Of a stretch of 60,944 nucleotides of DNA, positions 15,682 through 25,122 are shown one piece after another. The translations under genes were made by a program, and so were the position numbers. The notes under the pieces were generated by a model. It made no database searches, was not told where the DNA came from, and saw only the letters and a list, made by a program, of their open reading frames with translations. Origin of the DNA: Bacteroidota bacterium (GTDB lineage Bacteria; Bacteroidota; Bacteroidia; Chitinophagales; Chitinophagaceae); contig JABDFW010000011.1 in assembly GCA_013286305.1 (NCBI GenBank), positions 1-60,944 of the forward strand, read 5' to 3'. Each line of letters opens with the position of its first letter. The stretch's first letter is position 1.

Positions 15682-17325
15682 TTAGTGGCCACCACCAATT
15701 TGCTCATCAAAATTCAATCCCTGTGCCTTAAGTACGCTTTTAAACCTTAGCGCTAAAAAAGCAAGTGCAGCAAAACAGCCGGCGGCAACTAAATATGAGT
15801 TGTGCATATTATTACTACCATCGGCAGCGCGAATGTCGCCAATTGAACCTTGCAACGGTGGTATCACTGCTGCACCTAATATCATCATAATAAGGAACGC
15901 TGAACCCTGGCTTGTATATTTGCCGAGGCCGGCAACACCCAGCGAGAAAATACAAGGCCACATAATGGAGCAGCAAAGGCCACCCGCCATAAATGAATAT
16001 ACTGAAACAATGCCAGTGCTAAAAACACCAAACACCATAAAAAAAGCAGCAAGGAGGGAGAGCGTTAGCAGTGTTTTAACCGGCTTTTGCTGGCCGAAAA
16101 AGAATGCTAAAATGGCAAGAGCAATAACACCTGTATAGGCCAGGAGGTCATTTACATTGAAACCGTAAAGACTGATCACAGACAACACAACGCCAAATGC
16201 AATAAAGGGGACGATAATGGTAGCTATGGTTTTGCCCAATTTGGATAAACCAAATACTCCAATGGCTCCCGTCCATCGCCCGATCATTAAACTGCCCCAA
16301 TAAAGGGTAACATATTTTGATATGTCTTTGTCGAGTAAACCTGCGGGAATTAAATATCCGGGTGTTTTAAGCAATGCCCCAAAATTATTGTCAATAGTTA
16401 CTTCTACACCCACATATAAAAATATACCCAGCATACCCAATATTAATTGAGGGTATTTCATAGCGCCCCATCCGTCGCTATTTTTAGAAGCGCTTGCATA
16501 AGATGAAAATAAAATCGCCAATATCATAACAAGGGTTGCTATTAATAACGGCGTTTTGCCGATATTAGTTAATTGGCCTATTATGATAATTATAATTAAA
16601 AAAGAAGTCATTAATATCAATGAAATAGAAGCTTTCTTCGAAGCTTCAAATTTTGCATCATCTTTGCCAGATGGTAATTTGGAAAAAGTGAAAAACAATG
16701 CTACTGCCGCAAACACGCAAGCAACAAGAATATAAAAATTATCAATATTGGTAACGGTTACGATAGCAGAACTATTTTTGGGCGTTCCAAATAAAAAATA
16801 ACCAACAATAATAGGCCCTAAAGTGGTACCCAACGAATTAATACCGCCGGCAAAATTAAGACGGTGGCTGCCTGTTGCAGGATCACCGAGTGCGATGGCA
16901 AAAGGCTGAGCTGCTGTTTGTTGCAATGAAAAACCTAACGCCACTAAAAAATACGATACCAATATTAAAGGAAATGAATGGGCGTTTGCAGAAGGTATAA
17001 CCGCCAATGCGCCAATTACTGATATCCATATACCTACGATAATACCTCTTTTATATCCCATTTTATTTAGAATGTCGTAGCCAAATGCACTCGACAACAA
17101 GTACAAAGCAAGAGACCCGACAAAATAAGCCCCATAAAATGCAGAGCCGATCAATTGCGATTCAAACTGGGTTAACTTAAACTCTGTTCGGCAAAACGGA
17201 ATGAATACACTGCTGGACGCAGCTATAAATCCCCAAAAGAAAAATACAAGAACTAAAGTAGCCAGGGCGCCAATATTTGTTTTAATGGCTGGTTTTGGTG
17301 CAGCGAAAGAAGTAGTGGTATCCAT
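15682..17325 (-). CDS. MFS sugar permease (FHS family, glucose/galactose or fucose type)
   Basis: From the ATG at 17325 the protein has 547 residues; an ATG three codons earlier (17334) is equally possible. It has about 12-14 membrane helices. The opening ALATLVLVFFFWGFIAASS and the FQLTQ-like pattern FKLTQFESQLIGSAFYGAYFVGS match the fucose-galactose-glucose:H+ symporter family. QQTAAQPFAIALGDPATGSHRLN with GGINSLGTTLGP is also typical. It is longer than the usual 410-440 residues, with extra helices in the middle. It is transcribed with the ROK kinase and divergently from glgA, which fits glucose import for storage. Confidence 0.88.
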   Translation of the reverse strand: MDTTTSFAAPKPAIKTNIGALATLVLVFFFWGFIAASSSVFIPFCRTEFKLTQFESQLIGSAFYGAYFVGSLALYLLSSAFGYDILNKMGYKRGIIVGIWISVIGALAVIPSANAHSFPLILVSYFLVALGFSLQQTAAQPFAIALGDPATGSHRLNFAGGINSLGTTLGPIIVGYFLFGTPKNSSAIVTVTNIDNFYILVACVFAAVALFFTFSKLPSGKDDAKFEASKKASISLILMTSFLIIIIIIGQLTNIGKTPLLIATLVMILAILFSSYASASKNSDGWGAMKYPQLILGMLGIFLYVGVEVTIDNNFGALLKTPGYLIPAGLLDKDISKYVTLYWGSLMIGRWTGAIGVFGLSKLGKTIATIIVPFIAFGVVLSVISLYGFNVNDLLAYTGVIALAILAFFFGQQKPVKTLLTLSLLAAFFMVFGVFSTGIVSVYSFMAGGLCCSIMWPCIFSLGVAGLGKYTSQGSAFLIMMILGAAVIPPLQGSIGDIRAADGSNNMHNSYLVAAGCFAALAFLALRFKSVLKAQGLNFDEQIGGGH

Positions 17326-17401
17326 TGCAATCATTATATGGTTTATGAATTTTGAGCGTTGAAAGATAAATACATTTTACATTTCTAAAAATTTTAAATG
17401 T

Positions 17402-17435
17402 TTTGGCGTTTATATAAAATTCATTCCTAAATTGG
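17402..17435 (+). promoter_or_regulatory. Possible glgA promoter
   Basis: TTTG (17402-17405) and TAAATTGG (17428-17435) are separated by 22 bases, close to the Bacteroidota pattern TTTG-N19-23-TAnnTTTG with one mismatch. It lies 36 bases before the glgA ATG. Confidence 0.3.
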
Positions 17436-17471
17436 TATTCGTTAGCTAAAAACACATAGATTGCTTTTCCA

Positions 17472-18890
17472 ATGGAAATAATACATGTTAGCGCGGAATG
17501 TTATCCTGTAGCCAAAGCCGGTGGCCTGGGCGATGTGGTGGGTGCACTGCCCAAATACCAGGTTGCCATGGGCCATACTGCCAAAGTGGTAATGCCCATG
17601 TACCGTACAAAGTTTTTGTACCAGAACGATTGGGTGATTGATTTTAAAGGCCGTACTAACCTGGGTAACTGGTGGTTTGATTTTACGGTTATAAAAGAAA
17701 AAACCAACAAACTTGGCTTCGACCTTTACTTAATTGACATAAATGGATTGCTTGACCGTGAGAAAGTGTATGGGTATAATGATGATACCGAAAGGTTTAC
17801 ATGTTTTCAAATAGCCGTGGTAAACTGGCTTAGCCACTGGCAGCATAAACCGGACGTTATTCACTGCCACGACCATCATACGGGGCTTATACCATTTATG
17901 GTAAAGTATTGCTACGATTATAATAAGCTGGCGGATGTGCCAACGGTTTTCACCATCCATAATGCCCAATACCAGGGATGGATGGGCTGGGATAAAAGCT
18001 ATTACATCCCCCGCTGGGATACATGGAAAGCTGGTTTGCTGGAATGGAAGAACAATATAAACCCTTTGGCATCTGCAGTAAAAAATGCATGGAAGGTTAC
18101 CACTGTAAGCCATAGTTACTTAGATGAGTTAAGATACAATTCCAATGGGCTGGAAGCGTTGTTTGAATATGAAAAAGGCAAATGTGTTGGCATTCTTAAT
18201 GGTATTGACGCTGATGTATGGAGCCCCGCAACTGATACTTATTTAAAAGATCATTTTAGTGTTGAGGATGTAGAAGAGGGTAAGGCTGAAAATAAAAAAT
18301 TGCTTTGCAGCCAATTTGGATTGGACGAAACCAAAGCATTATTGATCTTTATTGGGAGATTGGTGGGGGAAAAGGCGGCTGATCTTTTGCCGGATGCAAT
18401 TCTCTCCTCGATGTACGCCTTGAATAACGGGGTTAATTTTTTGATACTTGGCAGTGGTGAGCCGCATGTGGAGTGGCAGTTATCGCAGTTGAATGCACAT
18501 TTTCCGGGTAACTACCACGCTGTTATAGGCTATAACGAAACATTAAGCCACCTGATGTATGCAGGTGCTGATTTTCTGCTGATGCCAAGCCGGGTAGAGC
18601 CTTGCGGCCTTAACCAAATGTATGCAATGCAGTATGGAACAGTGCCTGTAGTAAGAAGCACAGGAGGATTAAGGGATACAGTTGTTGATATGGGCGACCA
18701 TGAGGGATGGGGCATTAGATTTAACAACGCAAGTGTAGGGGATATTACTTATTCTGTAACGCGTGCGGCAGCATTATATAATAATGACAAAGAACACTTA
18801 AACTGGATGAGGCAACGTATGATGAAAATTGATAACAGTTGGGAAAATGCCGTTCAGCAATATATAAATGTGTATGCAAGTTTGAAATAG
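17472..18890 (+). CDS. glgA: Glycogen synthase (ADP-glucose, GT5)
   Basis: The protein has 472 residues, the usual length. The N-terminus MEIIHVSAECYPVAKAGGLGD contains the ADP-glucose-binding K-x-G-G-L motif (K15, with Ala in place of the common Thr). Further on are VIHCHDHHTGL and VFTIHNAQYQG in the N-terminal half. The C-terminal Rossmann half has IGRLVGEKAADLL and MPSRVEPCGLNQMYAMQYGTVP, with the catalytic Glu in the last. It adds glucose from ADP-glucose to growing alpha-1,4 glucan in the cytoplasm. glgC starts 36 bases after its stop, so the two genes form an operon. Confidence 0.95.
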   Translation: MEIIHVSAECYPVAKAGGLGDVVGALPKYQVAMGHTAKVVMPMYRTKFLYQNDWVIDFKGRTNLGNWWFDFTVIKEKTNKLGFDLYLIDINGLLDREKVYGYNDDTERFTCFQIAVVNWLSHWQHKPDVIHCHDHHTGLIPFMVKYCYDYNKLADVPTVFTIHNAQYQGWMGWDKSYYIPRWDTWKAGLLEWKNNINPLASAVKNAWKVTTVSHSYLDELRYNSNGLEALFEYEKGKCVGILNGIDADVWSPATDTYLKDHFSVEDVEEGKAENKKLLCSQFGLDETKALLIFIGRLVGEKAADLLPDAILSSMYALNNGVNFLILGSGEPHVEWQLSQLNAHFPGNYHAVIGYNETLSHLMYAGADFLLMPSRVEPCGLNQMYAMQYGTVPVVRSTGGLRDTVVDMGDHEGWGIRFNNASVGDITYSVTRAAALYNNDKEHLNWMRQRMMKIDNSWENAVQQYINVYASLK

Positions 18891-18925
18891 CAAATCAATA
18901 TATAAACCTAAAAATTGCCCATTAT

Positions 18926-20209
18926 ATGTTCACCTTAGCAAAGTCAGTAATAGCCGTAATATTAGGCGGCGGTGCAGGTACAAGGCTGTACCCCTTAACA
19001 GCAAGCCGCAGCAAACCCGCAGTACCCATAGCCGGCAAATACCGTTTGGTTGATATACCTATCAGCAACTGTATTAATTCAAACATAAACCGCATGTATG
19101 TTTTAACACAGTTTAATTCGGCATCGCTTAATAAGCATATAAAAAATACATACCAGTTCAGTGCATTCAGCAGTGGGTTTGTTGATATACTTGCTGCGGA
19201 GCAAACGCCTGATAACCCTGGGTGGTACCAGGGTACAGCAGATGCTGTTCGTCAATCCCTGCGCCATATACATAATAATGATTATGACTATGTGCTTATA
19301 TTAAGCGGCGACCAGTTATATCAAATGGATTTTGCAGATATGTTTAACGCACATATTGAGAAAGGGGCCGATATTTCCATTGCAACCATACCTGTTGGTG
19401 AGCGGGATGCGCCTGAATTTGGCATTATGAAAACGGATGAGAATGACCATATTTCAAGCTTCATCGAAAAACCAAAAAAAGAATTACTGCCTGAATGGGA
19501 AAGCAACACCGGTGCCGAAATGTTGCGCCAGGGCAGGCCTTACCTTGCGTCAATGGGTATCTACATATTTAATAAAACTGTGCTGGACTATTTGCTTAAA
19601 GACAAGCATCCCGATGCGACCGATTTTGGAAAGGAGATCATTCCCAATTCAATTGTTGAATCAACAGTAGTTAGCTTCCAGTACGATGGTTACTGGACAG
19701 ATATTGGAAACATCTATTCTTTTTTCGAGGCCAATATTGCCTTAACGGATGATATCCCCCCGTTCAATTTATTTGATAACGAGAAGACAGTTTACAGCCG
19801 CGCAAGAATGTTGCCACCTGCAAAGATCAGCGGAACAACCCTTGAAAAAACAGTTATTGCTGAAGGTTCTATTATTCTTGCCAGCCGTATTGAAAAATCA
19901 GTAGTCGGCATACGGGCGCGTATAGGCCATGGTACAACCGTTGTAAACAGTTATATAATGGGTAACGACCTGTATGAAACCCTGGCGGAAATGGAAACCA
20001 ACTTGTCTAAAGGTATTCCGCGAATTGGTATTGGCGAAAGATGCTATATTAAAAATGCCATCATTGATAAACATTCACGCATTGGCAATGATGTGCGAAT
20101 AAATGGCGGAATGCACCTCGAAAATACTGACCACATGCTCTATACTATTAAAGACGGTATAGTAGTGGTTAAAAAAGGGGCTGTATTGCCCGATGGATTT
20201 GTTATATAA
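18926..20209 (+). CDS. glgC: Glucose-1-phosphate adenylyltransferase (ADP-glucose pyrophosphorylase)
   Basis: From the ATG at 18926 the protein has 427 residues. The open frame extends back to 18839 inside glgA, but homology begins at KSVIAVILGGGAGTRLYPLT, the nucleotidyltransferase signature. SKPAVPIAGKYRLVDIPISN, GTADAVRQSL and ILSGDQLYQMD build the active site; GMHLENTDH lies in the C-terminal left-handed beta-helix, which starts near residue 300. It makes ADP-glucose from ATP and glucose-1-phosphate, the committed step of glycogen synthesis, and directly follows glgA. Confidence 0.95.
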   Translation: MFTLAKSVIAVILGGGAGTRLYPLTASRSKPAVPIAGKYRLVDIPISNCINSNINRMYVLTQFNSASLNKHIKNTYQFSAFSSGFVDILAAEQTPDNPGWYQGTADAVRQSLRHIHNNDYDYVLILSGDQLYQMDFADMFNAHIEKGADISIATIPVGERDAPEFGIMKTDENDHISSFIEKPKKELLPEWESNTGAEMLRQGRPYLASMGIYIFNKTVLDYLLKDKHPDATDFGKEIIPNSIVESTVVSFQYDGYWTDIGNIYSFFEANIALTDDIPPFNLFDNEKTVYSRARMLPPAKISGTTLEKTVIAEGSIILASRIEKSVVGIRARIGHGTTVVNSYIMGNDLYETLAEMETNLSKGIPRIGIGERCYIKNAIIDKHSRIGNDVRINGGMHLENTDHMLYTIKDGIVVVKKGAVLPDGFVI

Positions 20210-20217
20210 AATCCAAC

Positions 20218-20258
20218 CACATAGAAACAGAGGGGACATAGGTACACATAGTTACATT
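20218..20258. repeat. Short-period repeat, unit like ACATAGAAAC/ACATAGG
   Basis: CACATAGAAACAG, GACATAGGT and ACACATAGTT follow each other just after glgC. The same ACATAG unit returns in the inverted repeat at 20321-20354. Confidence 0.45.
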
Positions 20259-20320
20259 CTAATGTAAGGATTCGGTCTGTGTATCCAGCGAGCCTATATG
20301 ATAAAAGATCTCTAGAAACA

Positions 20321-20354
20321 TAACACATAGGGAATATTGTATTTCTATGTGTTA
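20321..20354. repeat. Perfect 10-base inverted repeat with 14-base loop
   Basis: TAACACATAG (20321-20330) and CTATGTGTTA (20345-20354) are exact complements. It lies between glgC and the downstream carrier gene. It is AT-rich and lacks a T run, so it may be a repeat unit, an mRNA stem or an operator. Confidence 0.5.
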
Positions 20355-20457
20355 CTTATTTATTTTATGAGCCTGTGTGGTGAAAGGTGTTCGTTGTATT
20401 TATAAAACATGTACTTTTAGCACCATGTATTTTTTACACATTATCTAAACGATTGCC

Positions 20458-21801
20458 ATGGCTTTAGTAACCTCCACTCCATCCGGTTCAATTGCATTTG
20501 CCAAACCACAAATGACTTTTCGGCAGCTATTCAATATGAATTTTGGGTTTTTAGGGATTCAGTTTGGGTTTGCATTGCAAAATGCAAATGTTAGCCGCAT
20601 TTTTCAAACCCTGGGTGCTGATATTGACCATATAGGTATATTGTGGATGGCAGCACCCGCAACAGGATTATTGGTTCAACCTATTATTGGTTATTTAAGC
20701 GATAGAACATGGCATCCAAAATGGGGACGAAGAAGGCCATTCTTTTTTGGCGGGGCTATACTTTCTTCACTCGCATTATTCATAATGCCTAATTCGTATG
20801 AGTTATGGATGGCAGCCCTGTTATTATGGATATTAGATGCTTCTATTAACATTTCAATGGAGCCGTTCAGGGCTTTTGTAGGGGATAAGTTACCACCGTC
20901 GCAACGTACTTCAGGGTTTGCCATGCAAACGTTTTTTATTGGCATTGGGGCGGTTATTGCATCCCTTTTACCATATTTTTTTCATAATGTTTTAGATATT
21001 AGTAATACGGCACCTGCCGGTATTATCCCCCCTTCAGTAAAATATTCTTTTTATATTGGCGCAGCAGTATTTATAAGTGCCGTAATGTGGACTGTATTTA
21101 CAACAAAGGAATTTCCTCCGGAAAATATTGAAACCTGGGAAGAAGAAAAATTAAGAAATAATGGCATTATACACGGTATAAGCGAAATTACTAAAGGCAT
21201 ATTTAAAATGCCAAAAACGATGCTTCAATTGGCAGTTGTACAGTTTTTTACATGGGTAGCTCTTTTCTCTATGTGGATATATACTACACCGGCAATTGCG
21301 CAAAATGCGTATGGCACAACTGTTACCACTACGAAAGCTTACCAGGACGCGGGCGACTGGGTGGGTATAATGTTTATGGTTTATAATGCAGTTTCTTTCG
21401 CAACAGCTTTCTTATTGCCATTTATAGCAAAATTTGCAGGAAGAAAAAACACCCACATGATATGCCTTATTATTGGTGGCATATGCCTGGTATCTCAATT
21501 ATATCTCAAATCGCCGGCATTACTATTAATTCCTATGCTTGGCGTTGGCCTTGCATGGTCATCAGTTCTTACTATTCCTTATTCGATACTTGCGGGAGCA
21601 TTACCCCCAAACAAAATGGGGTTTTATATGGGGGTATTTAATTTCTTTATAGTTATACCACAACTTGTAGCAGCTGCTGTTTTAGGGTTTTGTGTAAAAC
21701 ATCTTTTTCATGGTGAAAGCATATATGTTCTTGTTACAGGCGGTGTCTCAATGATCATTGGGGGATTATTAACAAAAATTGTAAACGATAAAGATGAATA
21801 A
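20458..21801 (+). CDS. MFS/GPH-type disaccharide transporter, probably maltose or alpha-glucoside
   Basis: The protein has 447 residues and 12 membrane helices. MNFGFLGIQFGFALQNANVSRIFQ in helix 1 and the loop PIIGYLSDRTWHPKWGRRRP are typical of the SUC/SLC45-like and GPH sugar carriers; RRRPF is the conserved basic motif after helix 3. The gene lies between glgC and a GH13 enzyme, overlapping the latter by 8 bases. This context argues for maltose or maltooligosaccharide uptake, because the secreted GH13 enzyme would provide such sugars. The exact substrate is an inference. Confidence 0.82.
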   Translation: MALVTSTPSGSIAFAKPQMTFRQLFNMNFGFLGIQFGFALQNANVSRIFQTLGADIDHIGILWMAAPATGLLVQPIIGYLSDRTWHPKWGRRRPFFFGGAILSSLALFIMPNSYELWMAALLLWILDASINISMEPFRAFVGDKLPPSQRTSGFAMQTFFIGIGAVIASLLPYFFHNVLDISNTAPAGIIPPSVKYSFYIGAAVFISAVMWTVFTTKEFPPENIETWEEEKLRNNGIIHGISEITKGIFKMPKTMLQLAVVQFFTWVALFSMWIYTTPAIAQNAYGTTVTTTKAYQDAGDWVGIMFMVYNAVSFATAFLLPFIAKFAGRKNTHMICLIIGGICLVSQLYLKSPALLLIPMLGVGLAWSSVLTIPYSILAGALPPNKMGFYMGVFNFFIVIPQLVAAAVLGFCVKHLFHGESIYVLVTGGVSMIIGGLLTKIVNDKDE

Positions 21802-23644
21802 GAAGATTGTAGCTATTCTATTTTTTTTCATTGCGGTTCATAGCTTCTCTCAATCTATTCGCCTGTATCCAACCAACTGGTGGGTGGGCATGAAAATGAA
21901 TCACGTGCAAATACTTGTGCGTGGCGACAATTCGGAATTTGGGGCTGAAAAAGTGAATGTGCATTACCCCGGAGTAACGCTTTTGCAAAAGCACGTGTTT
22001 GAAAATGGCAAATACATGGCACTGGATGTGGCAATAAGCAGTGAGGCTAAACCCGGAATGGCAGATATTGAATTTATTGAGAACGGAAAAGTTAATATAG
22101 TACAGTGGGAGTTGAAACCCCGCAGAAAAGGCAACGGCACCGAATATGCACAGGGCCTGACGTCTTCAGATTTTATTTATTTTTTAATGCCTGACCGTTT
22201 TAGCAACGGTGACCCATCAAATGACCGGATACCCGGCATGCGCGATCAGTCCCTCAACAGGGATTCTATTTTTTTACGCCATGGCGGCGATATGCAGGGC
22301 ATTATCAATCACCTTGATTATCTGCAAAGCCTTGGTATTACTGCTTTGTGGATGACACCTGTGTTAGAGAATGATATGCCTAACCGTACGGAACATGGCT
22401 ATGCATTTACAGATCACTATAAAATTGAACCCCGCCTTGGGGGGAGTGAAATGTATAAGAAACTGAGCGATGAACTGCATAAACGCGGTATGAAGCTTAT
22501 ACAGGACGCGGTGTATAACCATGTAGGCTCTTTTGATTTTATGATGACTGACCCGCCTTCAAAAGATTGGTTGCACCAATGGCCTAAGTACACGAATACG
22601 AGTTTTAAAGACCAGCCTTTATTTGATCCCTACGCATCTGAAAAAGATAAAAAGATAACTACAGACGGCTGGTTTACCAGGCAAATGCCCGACCTTAATC
22701 AATACAACCCTTATCTAAATACTTTTCTTATTCAGCATGCCATTTGGTGCGTGGAAGAATTTGGCGTGGATGCATGGCGCATAGATACCTATATATACAA
22801 CGACATGAAGTTCATGAATGAATGTAATGCTGCGCTGATAAAGGAATATCCTAAAATGTTCATGTTTGGCGAAACATGGGTGCATGGTGTGATAAACCAG
22901 GCATATTTCACCAGGAACAAATTTGATGTCCCATTTAAAAGCAATTTGCCTGCTACCTGTGATTTTCAAACCAACCTGCACGGAATTATTCCCGCTCTCA
23001 CCGAACCTTTTGGATGGACCGAAGGAGTGAATAAACTCTACACAGTGCTTGCAAGTGATTTTGTTTATCAAAACCCCATGACTGAAGTAATATTCTTAGA
23101 TAACCATGATATGAGCCGCATTTTTTCAGTGGTAGATTCGAATGTATCCAAACAAAAAATGGGTATTGAGTGGCTGCTTACCTGCAGGGGCATCCCGCAG
23201 TTGTATTATGGAACAGAAATATGCATGGGCGGCTTTGCCAACCCGGATGGTAATGTAAGGCACGATTTCCCCGGTGGATGGGATGGTGATAAAAAGAATG
23301 CCTTTACAGGCGATGGCTTAAACGACGATGAGAAATCTGTACAATCACTGGTAAAAACCCTCGGTAATTATCGTAAAAATTCTTCGGCCCTAAAAACGGG
23401 TAAACTCATGCAATACCTGCCGGTTGATGGTTTATATGTTTATTTCAGGTATGATAATAAGCAAACAATTATGTGTGTGATGAACACATCAAATGAAGCT
23501 AAGCAAATAGACTTCTCCAACTATACCGAAAGAACCTCTGGTTTTACGAAAGCTTCCAGTGTTGTAAGCAGCGAAGTATTTAATATAAATGACAAAACAA
23601 CCATTCAGGGCACAAGCATGTGGGTGCTGGAATTAGGGAAATAA
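21794..23644 (+). CDS. Secreted GH13 alpha-glucanase (neopullulanase/cyclomaltodextrinase type)
   Basis: The protein has 616 residues. A signal peptide (MNKKIVAILFFFIAVHSFSQ) is followed by an N-terminal beta-sandwich (about 22-120, cyclomaltodextrinase N-domain-like, containing TNWWVGMKMNHVQILVRG). The TIM barrel opens with DFIYFLMPDRFSNGDPSND. Catalytic residues are seen as Asp331 in DAWRIDTY, Glu360 in FGETWV and Asp439 in FLDNHDMSR; DAVYNHVG is the first conserved GH13 region. It would cleave maltooligosaccharides or pullulan-like glucans in the periplasm. Its start overlaps the end of the carrier gene by 8 bases, so release and uptake are coupled. It resembles SusA in role, but no SusC/SusD pair is present. 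Confidence 0.9.
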   Translation: MNKKIVAILFFFIAVHSFSQSIRLYPTNWWVGMKMNHVQILVRGDNSEFGAEKVNVHYPGVTLLQKHVFENGKYMALDVAISSEAKPGMADIEFIENGKVNIVQWELKPRRKGNGTEYAQGLTSSDFIYFLMPDRFSNGDPSNDRIPGMRDQSLNRDSIFLRHGGDMQGIINHLDYLQSLGITALWMTPVLENDMPNRTEHGYAFTDHYKIEPRLGGSEMYKKLSDELHKRGMKLIQDAVYNHVGSFDFMMTDPPSKDWLHQWPKYTNTSFKDQPLFDPYASEKDKKITTDGWFTRQMPDLNQYNPYLNTFLIQHAIWCVEEFGVDAWRIDTYIYNDMKFMNECNAALIKEYPKMFMFGETWVHGVINQAYFTRNKFDVPFKSNLPATCDFQTNLHGIIPALTEPFGWTEGVNKLYTVLASDFVYQNPMTEVIFLDNHDMSRIFSVVDSNVSKQKMGIEWLLTCRGIPQLYYGTEICMGGFANPDGNVRHDFPGGWDGDKKNAFTGDGLNDDEKSVQSLVKTLGNYRKNSSALKTGKLMQYLPVDGLYVYFRYDNKQTIMCVMNTSNEAKQIDFSNYTERTSGFTKASSVVSSEVFNINDKTTIQGTSMWVLELGK

Positions 23645-23852
23645 CATAAGTGGATGTAAGGCACACAGAGCCTTGTTGATTAATTACTCCTTAGTGCTAA
23701 ATTTATTTTGCAGATTTATTTTGGCAACATATATTTACTTTAATGGTATTGTCATATAACCTGTGATGTTATTATGTGTGCGTCTTTGTATGCTTACCTT
23801 TAACGCCAAATACTTTTCTTTAACCCACTGTCAGCAAAAATCCTTTCCTCAC

Positions 23853-25076
23853 ATGGAAAACCAGTTAAGTCCTGCCGAGCAGAAGTTGTTTACTATAATG
23901 AAATATGCCCCGATTGGCCTGGCGGAGATAAATGAAACAGGGGATGTTGTATCGTTAAATCTTAAAGGGGAGGAACTGCTGCAGCCATTTATAGCCCGTA
24001 CAGGCTTTGACACATCAAATATTTTTACGTTTCTTCAATTTATTGACCCTGTTATCGTCGAAAAAATAAAGACTTTCTCACAACCGGGCGGCATTATTTT
24101 AATAAATGAATTATACCAGTTTTTTATTCAGCCCGGGGACGAGGATACAAAAAAATGTTTCAATCTTACCATAACTAAAATGTTTCCCGGCTGTATAATG
24201 GTAAGTTTTGAAGATTTTACTGAAAAATATGTAAAAGAAAATGCCATGCGCCAGGCAGAAGTTGATAAAGCTGTTGAACAGGGCAAATTTGAAATTGCAT
24301 CCGGTGTTTTGCATGATATTGGCAATGCTGTAGTTGGCTTCGGGTCGTACCTTACCCGGATGCGGCGGCTACAGGAGCAGGATAATGTTGAAAAGCTTGG
24401 CAGCCTTGCCGGTTTTTTAAACGATCAGCAACAAGCCATTGCAGGCGCTGTTGGCGAACAAAAAGCATCAGCCCTTATTATGATGATAAATGGTATTGTA
24501 AAAGCACAAAAAAGCAATCACGATGAAATTAAAAAATCCATAACCGATCAATTAAACGTTATAAGCCACATACAGGAAATTCTTAATATTCAACGGCAGT
24601 ATTTATCAGGTAAAGGCACGCAGGAGCGAAAGCCTGTAAACCTGCGCAGTATTATTAATGATTGTATGGCAATGCTGTTTGCTTCGTTTGACAAAAGAGG
24701 TATTGAAATTTCGGTTCAATTGCCGCCCGACTTACCTATTATTAAAGGTGACCGTACAAAATTAATGCAGGTTTTGCTTAACCTGATTAAAAATGCACTG
24801 GAAGCGATTGATATAAATGCCGCGGAAAAAAGTATAGCTGTTAAAGTAACTGCAATTGATAAAACCCTGTTGCTTGAAGTTAAGGATACAGGTATTGGCT
24901 TTGATGAAGAAACAGGTAAAAAATTATTTGAGAGAGGCTATACTACCAAATCGTCGGGCAGTGGTATCGGGTTGGATAACTGTAAAAAAATATTGGAATC
25001 GCACGGTGCATCCCTGCATATAGGCAGCGACGGGCCGGGCAAAGGTTGTGTAGCGGTAATTGAATTTCAGCTTTGA
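23853..25076 (+). CDS. PAS-type sensor histidine kinase with unusual HDIGN H-box
   Basis: From the ATG at 23853 (MENQLSPAEQKLF) the protein has 407 residues, with no membrane segment. Residues about 15-125 look like a PAS domain (KYAPIGLAEINETGDVVSLN). The presumed phospho-acceptor is His154 in ASGVLHDIGNAVVGFGSYL, where typical kinases have HExRNPL. A long helical stretch of about 120 residues separates it from the HATPase domain: LLNLIKNALEAID (N-box), DTGIGFD and SGSGIGLDNCKKILESHG (G-boxes). The domain is complete, so ATP binding is expected. The partner is probably the receiver-kinase protein encoded 46 bases downstream. A cytoplasmic signal is implied. Confidence 0.85.
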   Translation: MENQLSPAEQKLFTIMKYAPIGLAEINETGDVVSLNLKGEELLQPFIARTGFDTSNIFTFLQFIDPVIVEKIKTFSQPGGIILINELYQFFIQPGDEDTKKCFNLTITKMFPGCIMVSFEDFTEKYVKENAMRQAEVDKAVEQGKFEIASGVLHDIGNAVVGFGSYLTRMRRLQEQDNVEKLGSLAGFLNDQQQAIAGAVGEQKASALIMMINGIVKAQKSNHDEIKKSITDQLNVISHIQEILNIQRQYLSGKGTQERKPVNLRSIINDCMAMLFASFDKRGIEISVQLPPDLPIIKGDRTKLMQVLLNLIKNALEAIDINAAEKSIAVKVTAIDKTLLLEVKDTGIGFDEETGKKLFERGYTTKSSGSGIGLDNCKKILESHGASLHIGSDGPGKGCVAVIEFQL

Positions 25077-25122
25077 AAAATTTCCAGGGAAAATAAAAAT
25101 TGAATTTATATAAATTAACCGT